A stretch of DNA of 64,000 bases. It comes from Cesiribacter sp964504565 (lineage in GTDB: Bacteria > Bacteroidota > Bacteroidia > Cytophagales > Cyclobacteriaceae). The translations under genes and the position numbers were made by a program. The stretch lies in NCBI GenBank assembly GCA_964504565.1, contig CAZDEY010000004.1, forward strand, positions 186,001-250,000, written 5' to 3'. The notes under the pieces are model-generated. The model searched no databases and was not told the origin of the DNA. It was given only the letters and a program-made list of their open reading frames with translations. Shown here piece by piece: positions 1 to 8,610 of this stretch. How positions within the stretch are numbered: the stretch's first letter is position 1; each line of letters begins with the position of its first letter.

Positions 1-472
1 TGGTATATACCGTGCCGGTGTAGTAATCCATTTCGTGCTTCTTAATCATTGAAGAAACCGCCCGTTGCAAACGGAAGGAGGGAAGCGCCGGAATTTCCGG
101 GGGCATATAGTCGTTGGAAGTACCCTCGCCGCGTATTGCTGCAATAGGTAAAATCATATCGCCCAGCTTGGTTTTTTTTAAGCCGCCGCATTTGCCTAAG
201 AACAGGGCGGCTTTAGGTTTTATTGCGCCGAGTAAATCCATTACTGTAGCGGCCATTGCGCTGCCCATACCAAAGTTAATAATGGTAATATTTTCGGCAG
301 TGGCGGTCTGCATAGGTTTACTTTTACCAATAACCGGCACATTAAACTGCTCGGCAAACATTTCCACATAGTTGCCAAAATTGGTCAGCAAAATAAACTC
401 ACCGAACTTTTCCAGAGGTACGCCGGTGTAGCGAGGTAGCCAGTTCTCAACTATCTCTTTTTTTGTTTTCAT
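1..472 (-). CDS. AMP nucleosidase-like protein, N-terminal part (runs off window)
   Basis: The first 157 codons are visible from an ATG at 472; the gene continues past base 1. The protein resembles the nucleoside phosphorylase/AMP nucleosidase family of Bacteroidetes, which removes adenine from AMP to give ribose 5-phosphate. Supporting features are the N-terminal region ending in ENITIINFGMGSAMAA, the following LFLGKCGGL, which matches the base/ribose-binding glycine-rich segment of the PNP fold, and the IRGEGTSNDYMPPEIPALPS segment typical of the short Bacteroidetes AMP nucleosidase. No signal peptide is seen, so it is cytoplasmic. It diverges from the HsdR-N gene to its right. The exact substrate is an inference because the C-terminal half is missing. 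Confidence 0.75.
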   Translation of the reverse strand, partial: MKTKKEIVENWLPRYTGVPLEKFGEFILLTNFGNYVEMFAEQFNVPVIGKSKPMQTATAENITIINFGMGSAMAATVMDLLGAIKPKAALFLGKCGGLKKTKLGDMILPIAAIRGEGTSNDYMPPEIPALPSFRLQRAVSSMIKKHEMDYYTGTVYT

Positions 473-519
473 AAATATCTATTTTTGAATTTCTAATTTT
501 ACCCTATAATAAACCACTA

Positions 520-993
520 GTGGTTGACCTGCCCGATTTAAACTTCCCAGCCTACCAACCCAACTTACGCCAGGAGGGTTGCCAGCCTTATATATTTGAT
601 CCGATACGCAAAAAATACCTTCTGCTGACCCCCGAAGAGTGGGTGAGGCAACATCTTATTAACTACCTTTCTACCGCACTTAATTACCCAAAATCGCTTA
701 TGCGTTCCGAAATGGGCCTCAAATATAATAAATTAGCCCGACGTAGCGACCTTTTGGTTTACTCCCCGCACAAAACAGCGCCTCTGCTTTTGGCAGAATG
801 TAAGGCTCCGCGCGTTGGGCTTAGCCAGGCTACCCTGGAACAAGCCGTAGCGTATAACCATACGCTCCAGGCTTCAATTATACTGTTAACTAATGGACTA
901 AAACTGATCTGTTTTGCCCAACAAGAAGGTAAATGGATTGCCCTACCCCAAGTCCCGGATTATAAAACTGCTAGCGCTCACTATGTAAGGTAA
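520..993 (+). CDS. Type I restriction HsdR N-terminal-like (PD-(D/E)XK) domain protein
   Basis: A 157-residue protein beginning at GTG 520; no ATG lies in frame near it. It matches the stand-alone HSDR_N-type domain common in Bacteroidetes. It has an Asp in the RRSDLLVYSP segment (about residue 77) followed by LLAECKAPR (about residues 90-98). That is the D...ExK nuclease arrangement of the PD-(D/E)XK fold. There is no helicase or methyltransferase partner nearby, so it is probably not a restriction system; these orphan proteins have no settled function. It converges on alanine dehydrogenase across a shared hairpin. Confidence 0.7.
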   Translation: MVDLPDLNFPAYQPNLRQEGCQPYIFDPIRKKYLLLTPEEWVRQHLINYLSTALNYPKSLMRSEMGLKYNKLARRSDLLVYSPHKTAPLLLAECKAPRVGLSQATLEQAVAYNHTLQASIILLTNGLKLICFAQQEGKWIALPQVPDYKTASAHYVR

Positions 994-994
994 A

Positions 995-1024
995 AAAAAG
1001 GCCACCCTTACGGCAGCCTTTATA
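995..1024. terminator. Bidirectional hairpin between convergent genes
   Basis: AAAGGC at 997-1002 pairs with GCCTTT at 1016-1021, with an A-run on the left and T-rich sequence on the right. It starts right after the stop codon of the HsdR-N gene and lies about 20 bases past the end of ald, so it could serve both. The inner stem is imperfect. Confidence 0.5.
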
Positions 1025-1044
1025 ATATTATATGTTAACAGCCT

Positions 1045-2175
1045 TTAGCTAACCATGTTTCCGCGCAATACGTGTTCGGCCGGTATAAAGGGTAAACCAA
1101 ATGCTCTGGAAACTCCTTCGTAAACCACATCGCCGTTCACTACATTTAAGCCTAAACGAAGCTCCGGATTATCCTGGCAAGCTTGTCTCCAGCCTTTGTT
1201 TGCTAATTGCAAAGCGTAAGGCAAGGTAGCATTAGTTAATGCGATGGTAGACGTATAAGGCACTGCGCCCGGCATATTGGCTACGCAGTAGTGTACTATA
1301 TCGTCAATTATATAGGTTGGATTTTCGTGGGTAGTAGGCTCACAGGTTTCAATACAACCACCCTGATCAACTGCCACATCTACCAATACCGTACCCGGAC
1401 GCATGGTCTTCAACATATCGCGGGTAATGAGGTGAGGAGCCTTGGCACCCGGTATTAAAACTCCCCCAATAATCAAATCGCTATCCTGAACTAACTGGCG
1501 AATGGTATAATCGTTACTCATTTGCGTAGTAACATTGGCCGGCATCACATCGGCAAGGTAGCGTAAGCGCTGGAGGTTCACATCAAGAATAGTTACGTGG
1601 GCACCTAAACCAGCAGCCATTTTAGCGGCTTGGGTTCCTACTACGCCCCCGCCTAATACCAATACGTTAGCCGGTTTAACCCCGGGCACGCCCCCCAAAA
1701 GAATTCCCCGACCTTTTAGTGGTTTTTCAAGATACTTGGCGCCTTCTTGTACCGACATACGGCCGGCAACTTCCGACATAGGAATTAAAAGTGGTAAGCT
1801 GCGGTCGGCTCGTTCTACGGTTTCGTAAGCCAGGCATATCGATTTGGTTTCGATCATGGCCATGGTAAGCTCTCGCGACGAGGCAAAGTGAAAGTAGGTA
1901 AACAGGAGCTGGCCTTCGCGTATCAGACGATACTCAGGCGCAATAGGCTCTTTTACCTTAATTATCATATCAGCAGCGGCATATACATCTTCTATGGTAG
2001 GAAGAATTTCGGCTCCGGCATGAAGGTATTCTTCATCGGAGTAACCGCTGCCCTCGCCGGCAGTAGCTTGTATGTATACCTTATGGTTGTAATTTCGGAA
2101 TTCCATAACGCCCGCCGGGGTTAGTGCCACGCGGTTTTCGTTATTTTTAATTTCCTTAGGTACGCCAATAATCAT
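1045..2175 (-). CDS. ald: Alanine dehydrogenase
   Basis: A cytoplasmic NAD-dependent enzyme that converts L-alanine reversibly to pyruvate and ammonia. The start chosen is ATG 2175 (MIIGVPKEIKNNENRVALTP, the usual N-terminus), giving 376 residues; a TTG nine bases upstream is less likely. The Rossmann NAD-binding segment VLVLGGGVVGTQAAKMAAGLGA is followed by VTILDVN with the adenosine-binding Asp. The segment IREGQLLFTYFHFASS and the C-terminal GLNVVNGDVVYEGVSRAFGL fit the family closely. Length is close to the usual 370. It is monocistronic and divergent from the E1 gene. A stretch of about 400 bases upstream holds the E1 promoter and otherwise AT-rich sequence with nothing recognised. Confidence 0.93.
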   Translation of the reverse strand: MIIGVPKEIKNNENRVALTPAGVMEFRNYNHKVYIQATAGEGSGYSDEEYLHAGAEILPTIEDVYAAADMIIKVKEPIAPEYRLIREGQLLFTYFHFASSRELTMAMIETKSICLAYETVERADRSLPLLIPMSEVAGRMSVQEGAKYLEKPLKGRGILLGGVPGVKPANVLVLGGGVVGTQAAKMAAGLGAHVTILDVNLQRLRYLADVMPANVTTQMSNDYTIRQLVQDSDLIIGGVLIPGAKAPHLITRDMLKTMRPGTVLVDVAVDQGGCIETCEPTTHENPTYIIDDIVHYCVANMPGAVPYTSTIALTNATLPYALQLANKGWRQACQDNPELRLGLNVVNGDVVYEGVSRAFGLPFIPAEHVLRGNMVS

Positions 2176-2449
2176 AATGGACAATCTTTAAAACTTGGGC
2201 AAATATAGTATTTGGTCTGTTAAAACCATCAACTGTTTTGCCTAATACATGTTATAAATTGTACCAATCACAAACGTTTTAGTACCCATAAAATCACCTA
2301 AAATTTCAATTTCAGAATTATATTCCGAAACCTTAATACAGGCGGATAAATTATATTGAAAAATTATTTAAGTCATTCATTAAATATTCCATTATCAGAG
2401 TTTCACAATTATTATAAATTAGGCAAATCCTGTTAGGGTAATAAGTGTT

Positions 2450-2480
2450 TTTGATTAGGCCTCTCACTGTATTATATTTG
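2450..2480 (+). promoter_or_regulatory. Bacteroidetes-type promoter for the E1 gene
   Basis: TTTG at 2450-2453, a 19-base spacer, then TATATTTG at 2473-2480. This fits the Bacteroidetes primary sigma pattern (TTTG, 19-21 bases, TAnnTTTG). It would give a leader of about 105 bases before the E1 start codon. Confidence 0.5.
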
Positions 2481-2593
2481 TTTGTAACGGATAAGCTGTC
2501 TTTCAAAATATAATTTTTAAACAGATTCACTTTATGCTATCTCTTCAAATTATATTTTGATTCAAGTACTCATAGTGTATTTAAATTTTGATT

Positions 2594-5005
2594 ATGCAAG
2601 CTGTAGAAAAACCTGAGCAATTTGTTTTTGGAAATCTGGAATTAACCATTCGGGAGATTCTGGACGACTATAAGCTAGGTTGGCTTAGCCGCCACGCTAG
2701 TTTACTGGGCCGCAAGGAAGTTTTTATGGGCAAAGCCAAATTTGGTATTTTTGGCGATGGTAAAGAGGTTGCTCAGCTTGCAATGGCCCGGGCGTTCCAG
2801 CCCGGCGATTTCCGCTCCGGCTACTACCGCGATCAGACATTTATGTTTGCTATTGGGGAGCTTAGCGTTCAGCAATACTTTGCCCAACTATACGCCCATA
2901 CCGATGTGGCAGCCGAGCCGGCTTCCGGGGGCCGCCTTATGAACGGCCACTTCGGTACACGCCTTTTGGATGAAAACGGGGAGTGGAATGAGATTAGTCA
3001 GACTAAAAACAGTAGCTCCGATATTTCTCCTACTGCCTCGCAGATGCCTCGATTGTTAGGGTTAGCGTATGCCTCTAAGCTTTACCGCCAGAACCCTAAT
3101 TTGCACCAATTTACCCAGTTCAGCAATCAGGGTAATGAAGTAGCTTTTGGTACCATAGGCAATGCTTCAACCAGCGAGGGCATGTTTTACGAAACCATAA
3201 ACGCCGGTGGTGTTTTGCAAGTGCCAATGCTGGTAAGTGTATGGGACGATGGTTACGGAATTTCCGTACCGCAGGAGTACCATACTACCAAAGGTAGTAT
3301 ATCCGAAGTTCTGGCCGGATTTCAGAGAAATGAGCAGCAGCCAGGCTACGAAATTATAATTGTGAATGGGTGGGACTACGGTTCACTAATGTCCGCTTAC
3401 CAGCGGGGTGCAGAAATTTGCCGAACCAAACATGTTCCCGTTTTAATACACGTGCAGGAACTTACCCAGCCTCAGGGCCACTCAACTTCCGGCTCGCACG
3501 AGCGCTACAAGTCGGCTGAGCGGCTGGAGTGGGAAACCGAATACGACTGCCTGAAGCAAATGCGTAATTGGCTACTGGAAAACAACCTGAGCACAGACGA
3601 AGCACTTGACCAAATTGAACAGGAAGCCGCCCAGGAAGCTAAGGAAGCTAAAAATAAAGCCTGGAAGGATTTTGCCGATGACATTAAAGCCGACCACGAA
3701 GAAGCCGTAGCTTTACTGGAGGGAGTAGGAGCCGATAATTCGGCTATTCTTGAGCTGGCTGATAACCTAAAGAAAACCCTTAACCCCATTCGATTAGATG
3801 CTATTCGTTTGGTTAAGAAGGCTGTATGGACAATGCGGGGGCAAGATTCCGATTCCCGCCGCAAGCTTACCACTTGGTTAGATAGGGTGCTATCTGAAAA
3901 TGAAAAACGCTATAGCTCCCATCTCTTCAGTCAATCAGCTAATGCCGCCTTACAGGTTTCTCAGGTTGAAGTTCAGTATGAGGATGAACCCCAAAAAGTT
4001 GACGGCCGTGAGGTGTTACAGGCCTGCTTTGATGCTGCCCTGGAACGTGATCCTAGAATTTTTGCCTTTGGTGAAGATGTTGGTAAAATTGGGGATGTTA
4101 ACCAGGCATTTGCCGGCCTGCAGGATAAGTTTGGTGAACTAAGGGTAACCGATACCGGTATTAGGGAATGCACTATAATAGGGCAGGGCATAGGTACCGC
4201 TCTGCGAGGCTTGCGCCCAATTGCCGAAATTCAGTATCTGGATTACTTACTGTATGCTATCCAGATTCTATCGGATGATTTGGCCTGTCTACAATACCGT
4301 ACGGCCGGGGGGCAAAAAGCGCCCTTAATTGTTCGTACACGAGGTCACCGTCTGGAAGGGGTTTGGCACAGCGGTTCACCTATTGGCATGATTTTGCATT
4401 CTATCCGTGGTATGCACGTATTGGTGCCCCGGAATATGACCCAAGCCGCCGGCATGTATAATACCATGCTTCGTAGCGATGAGCCGGCCATTATTATAGA
4501 GTGTTTGAACGGCTATCGTTTAAAGGAAGATATGCCGGCCAATATTGGTGAGTTTACAGTACAATTAGGGAAACCGGAAGTTCTAAGATCCGGCGACGAT
4601 GTAACGGTAGTTACCTATGGTTCTATGTGCCGAATTGTGATGGAAGCTGCGGAAAGCCTGGAAGAAATGGGCATATCGGTGGAGGTTATTGATGTACAAA
4701 CCCTACTTCCTTTTGATGTTGACCACTCCATTGTAGAATCAATTAAGAAAACTAACCGGGTAATTTTTGCTGATGAGGACGTGCCCGGAGGCGCCTCGGC
4801 TTATATGATGCAGCAGGTAGTTGAGGAACAAGCAGCGTATTTCCATTTAGATAGCCAACCTCGTACTATTTCAGCTAAAGCCCACCGCCCGGCCTACTCC
4901 TCGGATGGGGACTATTTTTCGAAGCCGAACGTTGAGACTGTGGTTGAGGAAATTTACGATTTAATGAATGAAGCCGACCCAAGTCAGTTTCCTAAGTTGT
5001 ACTAA
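2594..5005 (+). CDS. Fused alpha/beta 2-oxoacid (branched-chain) dehydrogenase E1
   Basis: An 803-residue protein starting at ATG 2594. Residues about 1-440 are the E1-alpha thiamine-diphosphate module, with GNASTSEGMF and VSVWDDGYGISVP. Residues about 470-803 are the E1-beta module, with FAFGEDVGKIGDVNQAFAGL, TGIRECTIIGQGIG and the C-terminal KAHRPAYSSDGDYFSKPN. Together they form the decarboxylating, lipoyl-acylating E1 of a 2-oxoacid dehydrogenase complex, most likely for branched-chain 2-oxoacids. A single-chain fusion is usual in Bacteroidetes. The linker (about 340-400) is Glu/Lys/Ala rich and probably helical. E2 and E3 are not nearby. A strong terminator follows, so it is transcribed alone. 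Confidence 0.88.
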   Translation: MQAVEKPEQFVFGNLELTIREILDDYKLGWLSRHASLLGRKEVFMGKAKFGIFGDGKEVAQLAMARAFQPGDFRSGYYRDQTFMFAIGELSVQQYFAQLYAHTDVAAEPASGGRLMNGHFGTRLLDENGEWNEISQTKNSSSDISPTASQMPRLLGLAYASKLYRQNPNLHQFTQFSNQGNEVAFGTIGNASTSEGMFYETINAGGVLQVPMLVSVWDDGYGISVPQEYHTTKGSISEVLAGFQRNEQQPGYEIIIVNGWDYGSLMSAYQRGAEICRTKHVPVLIHVQELTQPQGHSTSGSHERYKSAERLEWETEYDCLKQMRNWLLENNLSTDEALDQIEQEAAQEAKEAKNKAWKDFADDIKADHEEAVALLEGVGADNSAILELADNLKKTLNPIRLDAIRLVKKAVWTMRGQDSDSRRKLTTWLDRVLSENEKRYSSHLFSQSANAALQVSQVEVQYEDEPQKVDGREVLQACFDAALERDPRIFAFGEDVGKIGDVNQAFAGLQDKFGELRVTDTGIRECTIIGQGIGTALRGLRPIAEIQYLDYLLYAIQILSDDLACLQYRTAGGQKAPLIVRTRGHRLEGVWHSGSPIGMILHSIRGMHVLVPRNMTQAAGMYNTMLRSDEPAIIIECLNGYRLKEDMPANIGEFTVQLGKPEVLRSGDDVTVVTYGSMCRIVMEAAESLEEMGISVEVIDVQTLLPFDVDHSIVESIKKTNRVIFADEDVPGGASAYMMQQVVEEQAAYFHLDSQPRTISAKAHRPAYSSDGDYFSKPNVETVVEEIYDLMNEADPSQFPKLY

Positions 5006-5013
5006 GTATAACC

Positions 5014-5050
5014 CAAACAAAAAAGCCGCAACTTGCGGCTTTTTTGTTTG
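5014..5050. terminator. Strong bidirectional terminator after the E1 gene
   Basis: GCCGC and GCGGC form a stem around AACTT, flanked by CAAACAAAAAA on the left and TTTTTTGTTTG on the right, so the whole element is nearly a perfect inverted repeat. It lies 9 bases after the E1 stop. The following 150 bases up to the lipoprotein gene show nothing recognisable. Confidence 0.9.
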
Positions 5051-5200
5051 TAAGTCATCTTATAAATAGCTTATGAAATATTTATATAGATTTATTCAGA
5101 CTATCAGATTATTCCAGCCAATTGATAGCGACGGTACGAGTAAACATCTATAAGTTAGCTTCTGCTCCATAGTGACCAGCTTAGAATACTTTAATCCCAT

Positions 5201-6085
5201 TTATTGATTGCCCGGTTGAACTTCAACGCGCCGGGTAATTAAAATATCAGATAGGAAAAAAGGCGGCGACTCTACCGGCTTACTTAAATTTCCGGCTCTA
5301 TCGTACACTGTAACCCGGGTTTTAAGTAATGTATTATTATAGATATTAAATAAGGAGCTAACCTGAGCCTCGTATGTAATGGTACCGCTAACTGGTTCAC
5401 CTAAAAAATTATCGGTGAATGGAAACCGAGCTTTATAATTAAGACAATTGTCAAATGGATTTATTACAACGTGCTCGTAATCATTGCTATTAGGCTGCTT
5501 AGCCAGTATTTCCAGATTGAAATTGTAGTAACGATCGTTATCTTCAATAAAGTATTGTTTAAGAGAATCATTTTGAATTACCGGTTTGGCCTGGCTTACT
5601 ACCGCATCAGTATAAAAGATAAATTTATCCGATACATGCCCATTGTCTAGTATAACCGGCGAACCTTGCAGTTTCACTGCTTTTCCCTGAATACTATCGT
5701 AAAGAACAACCGAACTCGGAAGTACTAACCCAGTTAACTGATTACTACAGTCGGGGGCTGGGCTGCCGGCTTCGTCAAAAGATTTCAGATCATCCAGGGT
5801 TTCTAAATTTTCTACCCCCTCATCGGTAATAAAACTATACTGATTAAAAGGCGGGGCATTATCCTCGCCGACCAGGCCTAAGTCCCCGTCGCCGTCTTCG
5901 TAGTATACCGTAACCGCTAACAGGGGCGGGCCTGGGGTTTCAATCCCCGATTCATCAATGTTGATAACTTCAATATACTGAGTGTTCTTGTAAACTAAAG
6001 CCGGTTTATTGTCAAAATCCGGATCGTTATAACAAGCGGTTAGTAGTACGCTTAAAATAAAAAAAATAGTAATAGCTTGGCGCAT
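5201..6085 (-). CDS. Lipoprotein of unknown function
   Basis: A 294-residue protein. ATG 6085 is preferred because it places a short positive N-terminus (MRQ), a hydrophobic stretch and the lipobox LLTAC in proper order; the longer TTG start at 6115 would bury the signal. The Cys is at residue 18, followed by acidic, Asn/Asp-rich sequence. The mature part has the calcium-site-like run YYEDGDGDLGL and a predicted beta-rich body. It resembles lipid-anchored hypothetical proteins of Cytophagales and has no known function. It diverges from the LuxE-like gene with only 61 bases between starts, so the two promoters must overlap. Confidence 0.75.
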   Translation of the reverse strand: MRQAITIFFILSVLLTACYNDPDFDNKPALVYKNTQYIEVINIDESGIETPGPPLLAVTVYYEDGDGDLGLVGEDNAPPFNQYSFITDEGVENLETLDDLKSFDEAGSPAPDCSNQLTGLVLPSSVVLYDSIQGKAVKLQGSPVILDNGHVSDKFIFYTDAVVSQAKPVIQNDSLKQYFIEDNDRYYNFNLEILAKQPNSNDYEHVVINPFDNCLNYKARFPFTDNFLGEPVSGTITYEAQVSSLFNIYNNTLLKTRVTVYDRAGNLSKPVESPPFFLSDILITRRVEVQPGNQ

Positions 6086-6146
6086 CAGCTTAGAACGGTA
6101 ACATGGTACTTTCAAAAGATAACGAAAATATACTGATATTTGTGCA

Positions 6147-7148
6147 ATGATTGAGCAGCAAATTGAACAATTGAGCCTTCAGGTTTTAAAATTAGGAAGC
6201 GATTGGGAAGGCTTAGCCCTAAAGGTGTTTCAATTTCAGGCTGAAAATAATAAGATTTACCGCCAATTCATTCAAAATTTAGGTGCTGAACCTGCTTTCG
6301 TCAAAGATATTAGGAATATCCCTTTTTTACCTATTCAATTTTTTAAGAACCACACAATTAATAGTGGAGAATGGGAAGCTAAAACAGTTTTCACTAGTAG
6401 CGCTACCACATCCAATACACCCAGTACCCATTATTTTCGCAATACGCAGTTATACGATGCGCTAAGCCTTAAAGCGTTTAACCATTTAATGCCAGCCAAG
6501 GTAGAAACTACGGCAATTTTTGCTCTTTTGCCTAACTATCTGGAAAGAGAGGGCAGTTCGTTAATTCATATGGTCAGGCATTTTCAGTCGGTGAGTAGGT
6601 GCGGGGCGGGGGGGTTCTATCTATATAATCACGGGGATTTAGTTAGAGACGTTGAAGCTGCTCGGGCTAAGAACCTCAATATACTCATTATAGGAGTTAG
6701 CTTTGCTTTACTGGATTTTGTGGAAACCTATCAAGTAAACTGGCCGGAGGTAACCGTTATGGAAACCGGCGGAATGAAAGGCCGAGGCCAGGAGTTAACC
6801 CGGCAGGATTTACACCAAAAGCTAAGTAAAGGTTTTGGAGTACGCAAAATTGCGAGTGAGTACGGAATGACGGAGCTTACATCGCAAGCCTACGCTCAGG
6901 CTGATGGAAAATTGAAATGTCCGCCGTGGATGAAGGTATTTACCCGCGAAACCACCGACCCCCGAACATTTTTGCCAGTGGGGCGGGGCGGCGGCCTAAA
7001 TGTAATAGATTTGGGCAATGTGCATTCCTGCAGTTTTATAGAAACGGAAGATTTAGCCGTTACCGCCTCCGAGAGTGAGTTTTCAGTAGTTGGCCGGCTA
7101 GATTACGCCGAGGTAAGAGGATGTAACCTGATGGTAAGCAATCTGTAA
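6147..7148 (+). CDS. LuxE-family acyl-protein synthetase/acyltransferase
   Basis: A 333-residue protein of the LuxE/acyl-CoA-ligase-like fold. Supporting motifs are the Ser/Thr-rich phosphate-binding type segment TVFTSSATTSNTPSTHYF (about 80-98), LMETGGMKGRG-like VMETGGMKGRGQELTRQDL (about 205-223) and SEYGMTELTSQAYAQADG (about 237-254), the adenylate-binding signature of this superfamily. LuxE activates fatty acids as acyl-AMP and passes them to a protein Cys. No luxC, luxD or luciferase genes are near, so a bioluminescence role is not suggested. In Bacteroidetes such genes appear alone or near surface-polysaccharide or peptide-modification genes. The substrate is unknown. Confidence 0.8.
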   Translation: MIEQQIEQLSLQVLKLGSDWEGLALKVFQFQAENNKIYRQFIQNLGAEPAFVKDIRNIPFLPIQFFKNHTINSGEWEAKTVFTSSATTSNTPSTHYFRNTQLYDALSLKAFNHLMPAKVETTAIFALLPNYLEREGSSLIHMVRHFQSVSRCGAGGFYLYNHGDLVRDVEAARAKNLNILIIGVSFALLDFVETYQVNWPEVTVMETGGMKGRGQELTRQDLHQKLSKGFGVRKIASEYGMTELTSQAYAQADGKLKCPPWMKVFTRETTDPRTFLPVGRGGGLNVIDLGNVHSCSFIETEDLAVTASESEFSVVGRLDYAEVRGCNLMVSNL

Positions 7149-7192
7149 CATATAGCAAAAAAGTTCAACATTATCAATAAAATTACGTATGC

Positions 7193-7223
7193 TTGTGCAA
7201 ATATAGTGGATAACCTATTTTTG
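7193..7223 (+). promoter_or_regulatory. Bacteroidetes-type promoter for a small lipoprotein gene
   Basis: TTG at 7193-7195, a 20-base spacer, and TATTTTTG at 7216-7223 match the TAnnTTTG pattern. It lies 36 bases before the ATG of the 42-residue lipoprotein. Confidence 0.55.
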
Positions 7224-7258
7224 TTAGGTAATCGGTTGTACAATTTAAAACAGGTATT

Positions 7259-7387
7259 ATGAAATTGAAAGTTTTACTCTTTGGCCTAGTGGTTGTAGCT
7301 ATGTCGGCATGTACGCAGAGAACCTGCCCTACCTACACCCAGAACGACGTTCAGCCTCAGGCAAAAGAAGTTGAGCATAAGGTGTAA
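7259..7387 (+). CDS. Small lipoprotein, 42 residues
   Basis: An open frame from ATG 7259 to TAA 7385-7387. The N-terminus MKLKVLLFGLVVVAMSAC is a clear lipoprotein signal with the lipobox MSAC at residues 15-18. The mature peptide is only about 25 residues, rich in Thr, Gln and Glu, and contains a second Cys (RTCPTY). A good promoter sits directly upstream and a hairpin downstream, which supports a real gene. Its function is unknown; very short lipoproteins of this type are widespread in Bacteroidetes outer membranes or periplasm. Confidence 0.7.
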   Translation: MKLKVLLFGLVVVAMSACTQRTCPTYTQNDVQPQAKEVEHKV

Positions 7388-7416
7388 GCAGCCACAATTC
7401 TTAACCTTAAAATATT

Positions 7417-7443
7417 GAAATCAGCCCCTCAAAGGCTGATTTC
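7417..7443. terminator. Hairpin overlapping the end of the NtrC-like gene
   Basis: GAAATCAGCC at 7417-7426 pairs perfectly with GGCTGATTTC at 7434-7443 across a 7-base loop. The stop codon of the minus-strand regulator lies in the loop. It sits between convergent genes and can stop both transcripts, though the T-runs are weak on either side. Confidence 0.6.
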
Positions 7444-8592
7444 GGTGTATTTAGCTACATCTTCGGCGGTAATTTTATGATTGCTCATAATTACCAATCG
7501 TTCCACCACATTTCGTAGCTCGCGTACATTTCCGCTCCAGCTACCCTTCTGAAGTAATTGCGTAGCCTCTTCGGTTATTTCCTTGGCTGCAGTACCGTAC
7601 TCGCCGGCAATATCCTGTAGAAATTGGCTCACCAGCAACGGTATATCCGTACTTCTATCTTTAAGGGCCGGAACCTTTATTACAATTACACTTAGTCTAT
7701 GGTAGAGGTCTTCCCTAAATTCATTGACCTCAATCATAGATTTTAAATCTTTATTGGTGGCGGCAATTACCCGCACATCAACTTTAATATCTTTATCGCC
7801 GCCCACGCGGGTAATGCGGTTTTCCTGCAACGCCCTTAGTACTTTGGCTTGGGCCGACAGGCTCATATCGCCAATTTCATCCAGAAATAGAGTGCCCCCG
7901 TTAGCCTGTTCAAACTTGCCAATTCTTTGTTTTACAGCCGAGGTAAATGCTCCCTTTTCGTGTCCGAATAGTTCACTTTCTATAAGCTCGGCCGGTATGG
8001 CAGCACAATTAACCTCAACTAATGGGCTTTTATTGCGGGAGCTTTGTTCGTGAATAGACCGAGCCACAAGCTCCTTGCCCGTGCCATTTGGACCATTAAT
8101 TAATACGCGGGCATCGGTAGGGGCTACTTTAGCTATGGTTTCTTTAACCTGAGCCAAAGCTTCGGATTCACCTACCATTTTCCATTTAGTAGAAACTTTT
8201 TTGCGAAGGACCTTAGTTTCGGTAACTAGCTTGCTTTTATCTAACGCATTTCGCACAGCCAATAGCAGGCGATTTAAGTCGGGTGGTTTTTCTATGAAAT
8301 CAAACGCGCCTTTTTTGGTGGCATCAACGGCGGTTTCAATGTTGCCGTGGGCACTTATCATGATAAATTGCGATTCTACCCCGGCTGCTACAGCTTTAGA
8401 TAGTAATTCCAACCCATCTAGCTTGGGCATTTTGATATCGCAAAGTATTACGTCAAAGTGTTCGGTAGTAGCTTTTTTTAAGCCTTCTTCACCATCGGCC
8501 GCTTCTTCTATCTGGTAGCCTTCAAATTCTAAAATCTCGCGGAGGGTGTACCTGATGCTTTTTTCGTCGTCTACAACTAAAATTTTGGCCAT
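7429..8592 (-). CDS. NtrC-family sigma-54 activator-like response regulator without a DNA-binding domain
   Basis: A 387-residue protein. Residues 1-120 form a receiver domain with acidic pocket DDE at 8-10, phospho-acceptor Asp52 (LCDIKMP) and Lys about 102. Residues about 140-370 form the AAA+ sigma-54 interaction domain, with Walker A GPNGTGKE (167-174) and Walker B GGTLFLDEIGD (about 232-242). The sigma-54 contact loop, normally GAFTGA, reads GAFTSA at 214-219. The chain ends about 20 residues after the AAA+ lid (GNVRELRNVVERL), so the Fis-type helix-turn-helix of the family is missing. It would have to act from solution or through another protein. The start lies 18 bases after the RNase P RNA gene. 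Confidence 0.9.
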   Translation of the reverse strand: MAKILVVDDEKSIRYTLREILEFEGYQIEEAADGEEGLKKATTEHFDVILCDIKMPKLDGLELLSKAVAAGVESQFIMISAHGNIETAVDATKKGAFDFIEKPPDLNRLLLAVRNALDKSKLVTETKVLRKKVSTKWKMVGESEALAQVKETIAKVAPTDARVLINGPNGTGKELVARSIHEQSSRNKSPLVEVNCAAIPAELIESELFGHEKGAFTSAVKQRIGKFEQANGGTLFLDEIGDMSLSAQAKVLRALQENRITRVGGDKDIKVDVRVIAATNKDLKSMIEVNEFREDLYHRLSVIVIKVPALKDRSTDIPLLVSQFLQDIAGEYGTAAKEITEEATQLLQKGSWSGNVRELRNVVERLVIMSNHKITAEDVAKYTEISL

Positions 8593-8610
8593 ATAAAAAA
8601 ATATATAAAT

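Noticed and set aside
3505..3873. Minus-strand open frame of 122 codons inside the E1 gene
   Set aside because: It is the complement of a helical, charged region of a clear E1 gene, is Ser/Ala-rich by mirror composition and has no conserved motif.
6086..6115. Longer lipoprotein start at TTG 6115
   Set aside because: It would put 10 extra residues before the signal peptide and no ribosome binding site supports it.
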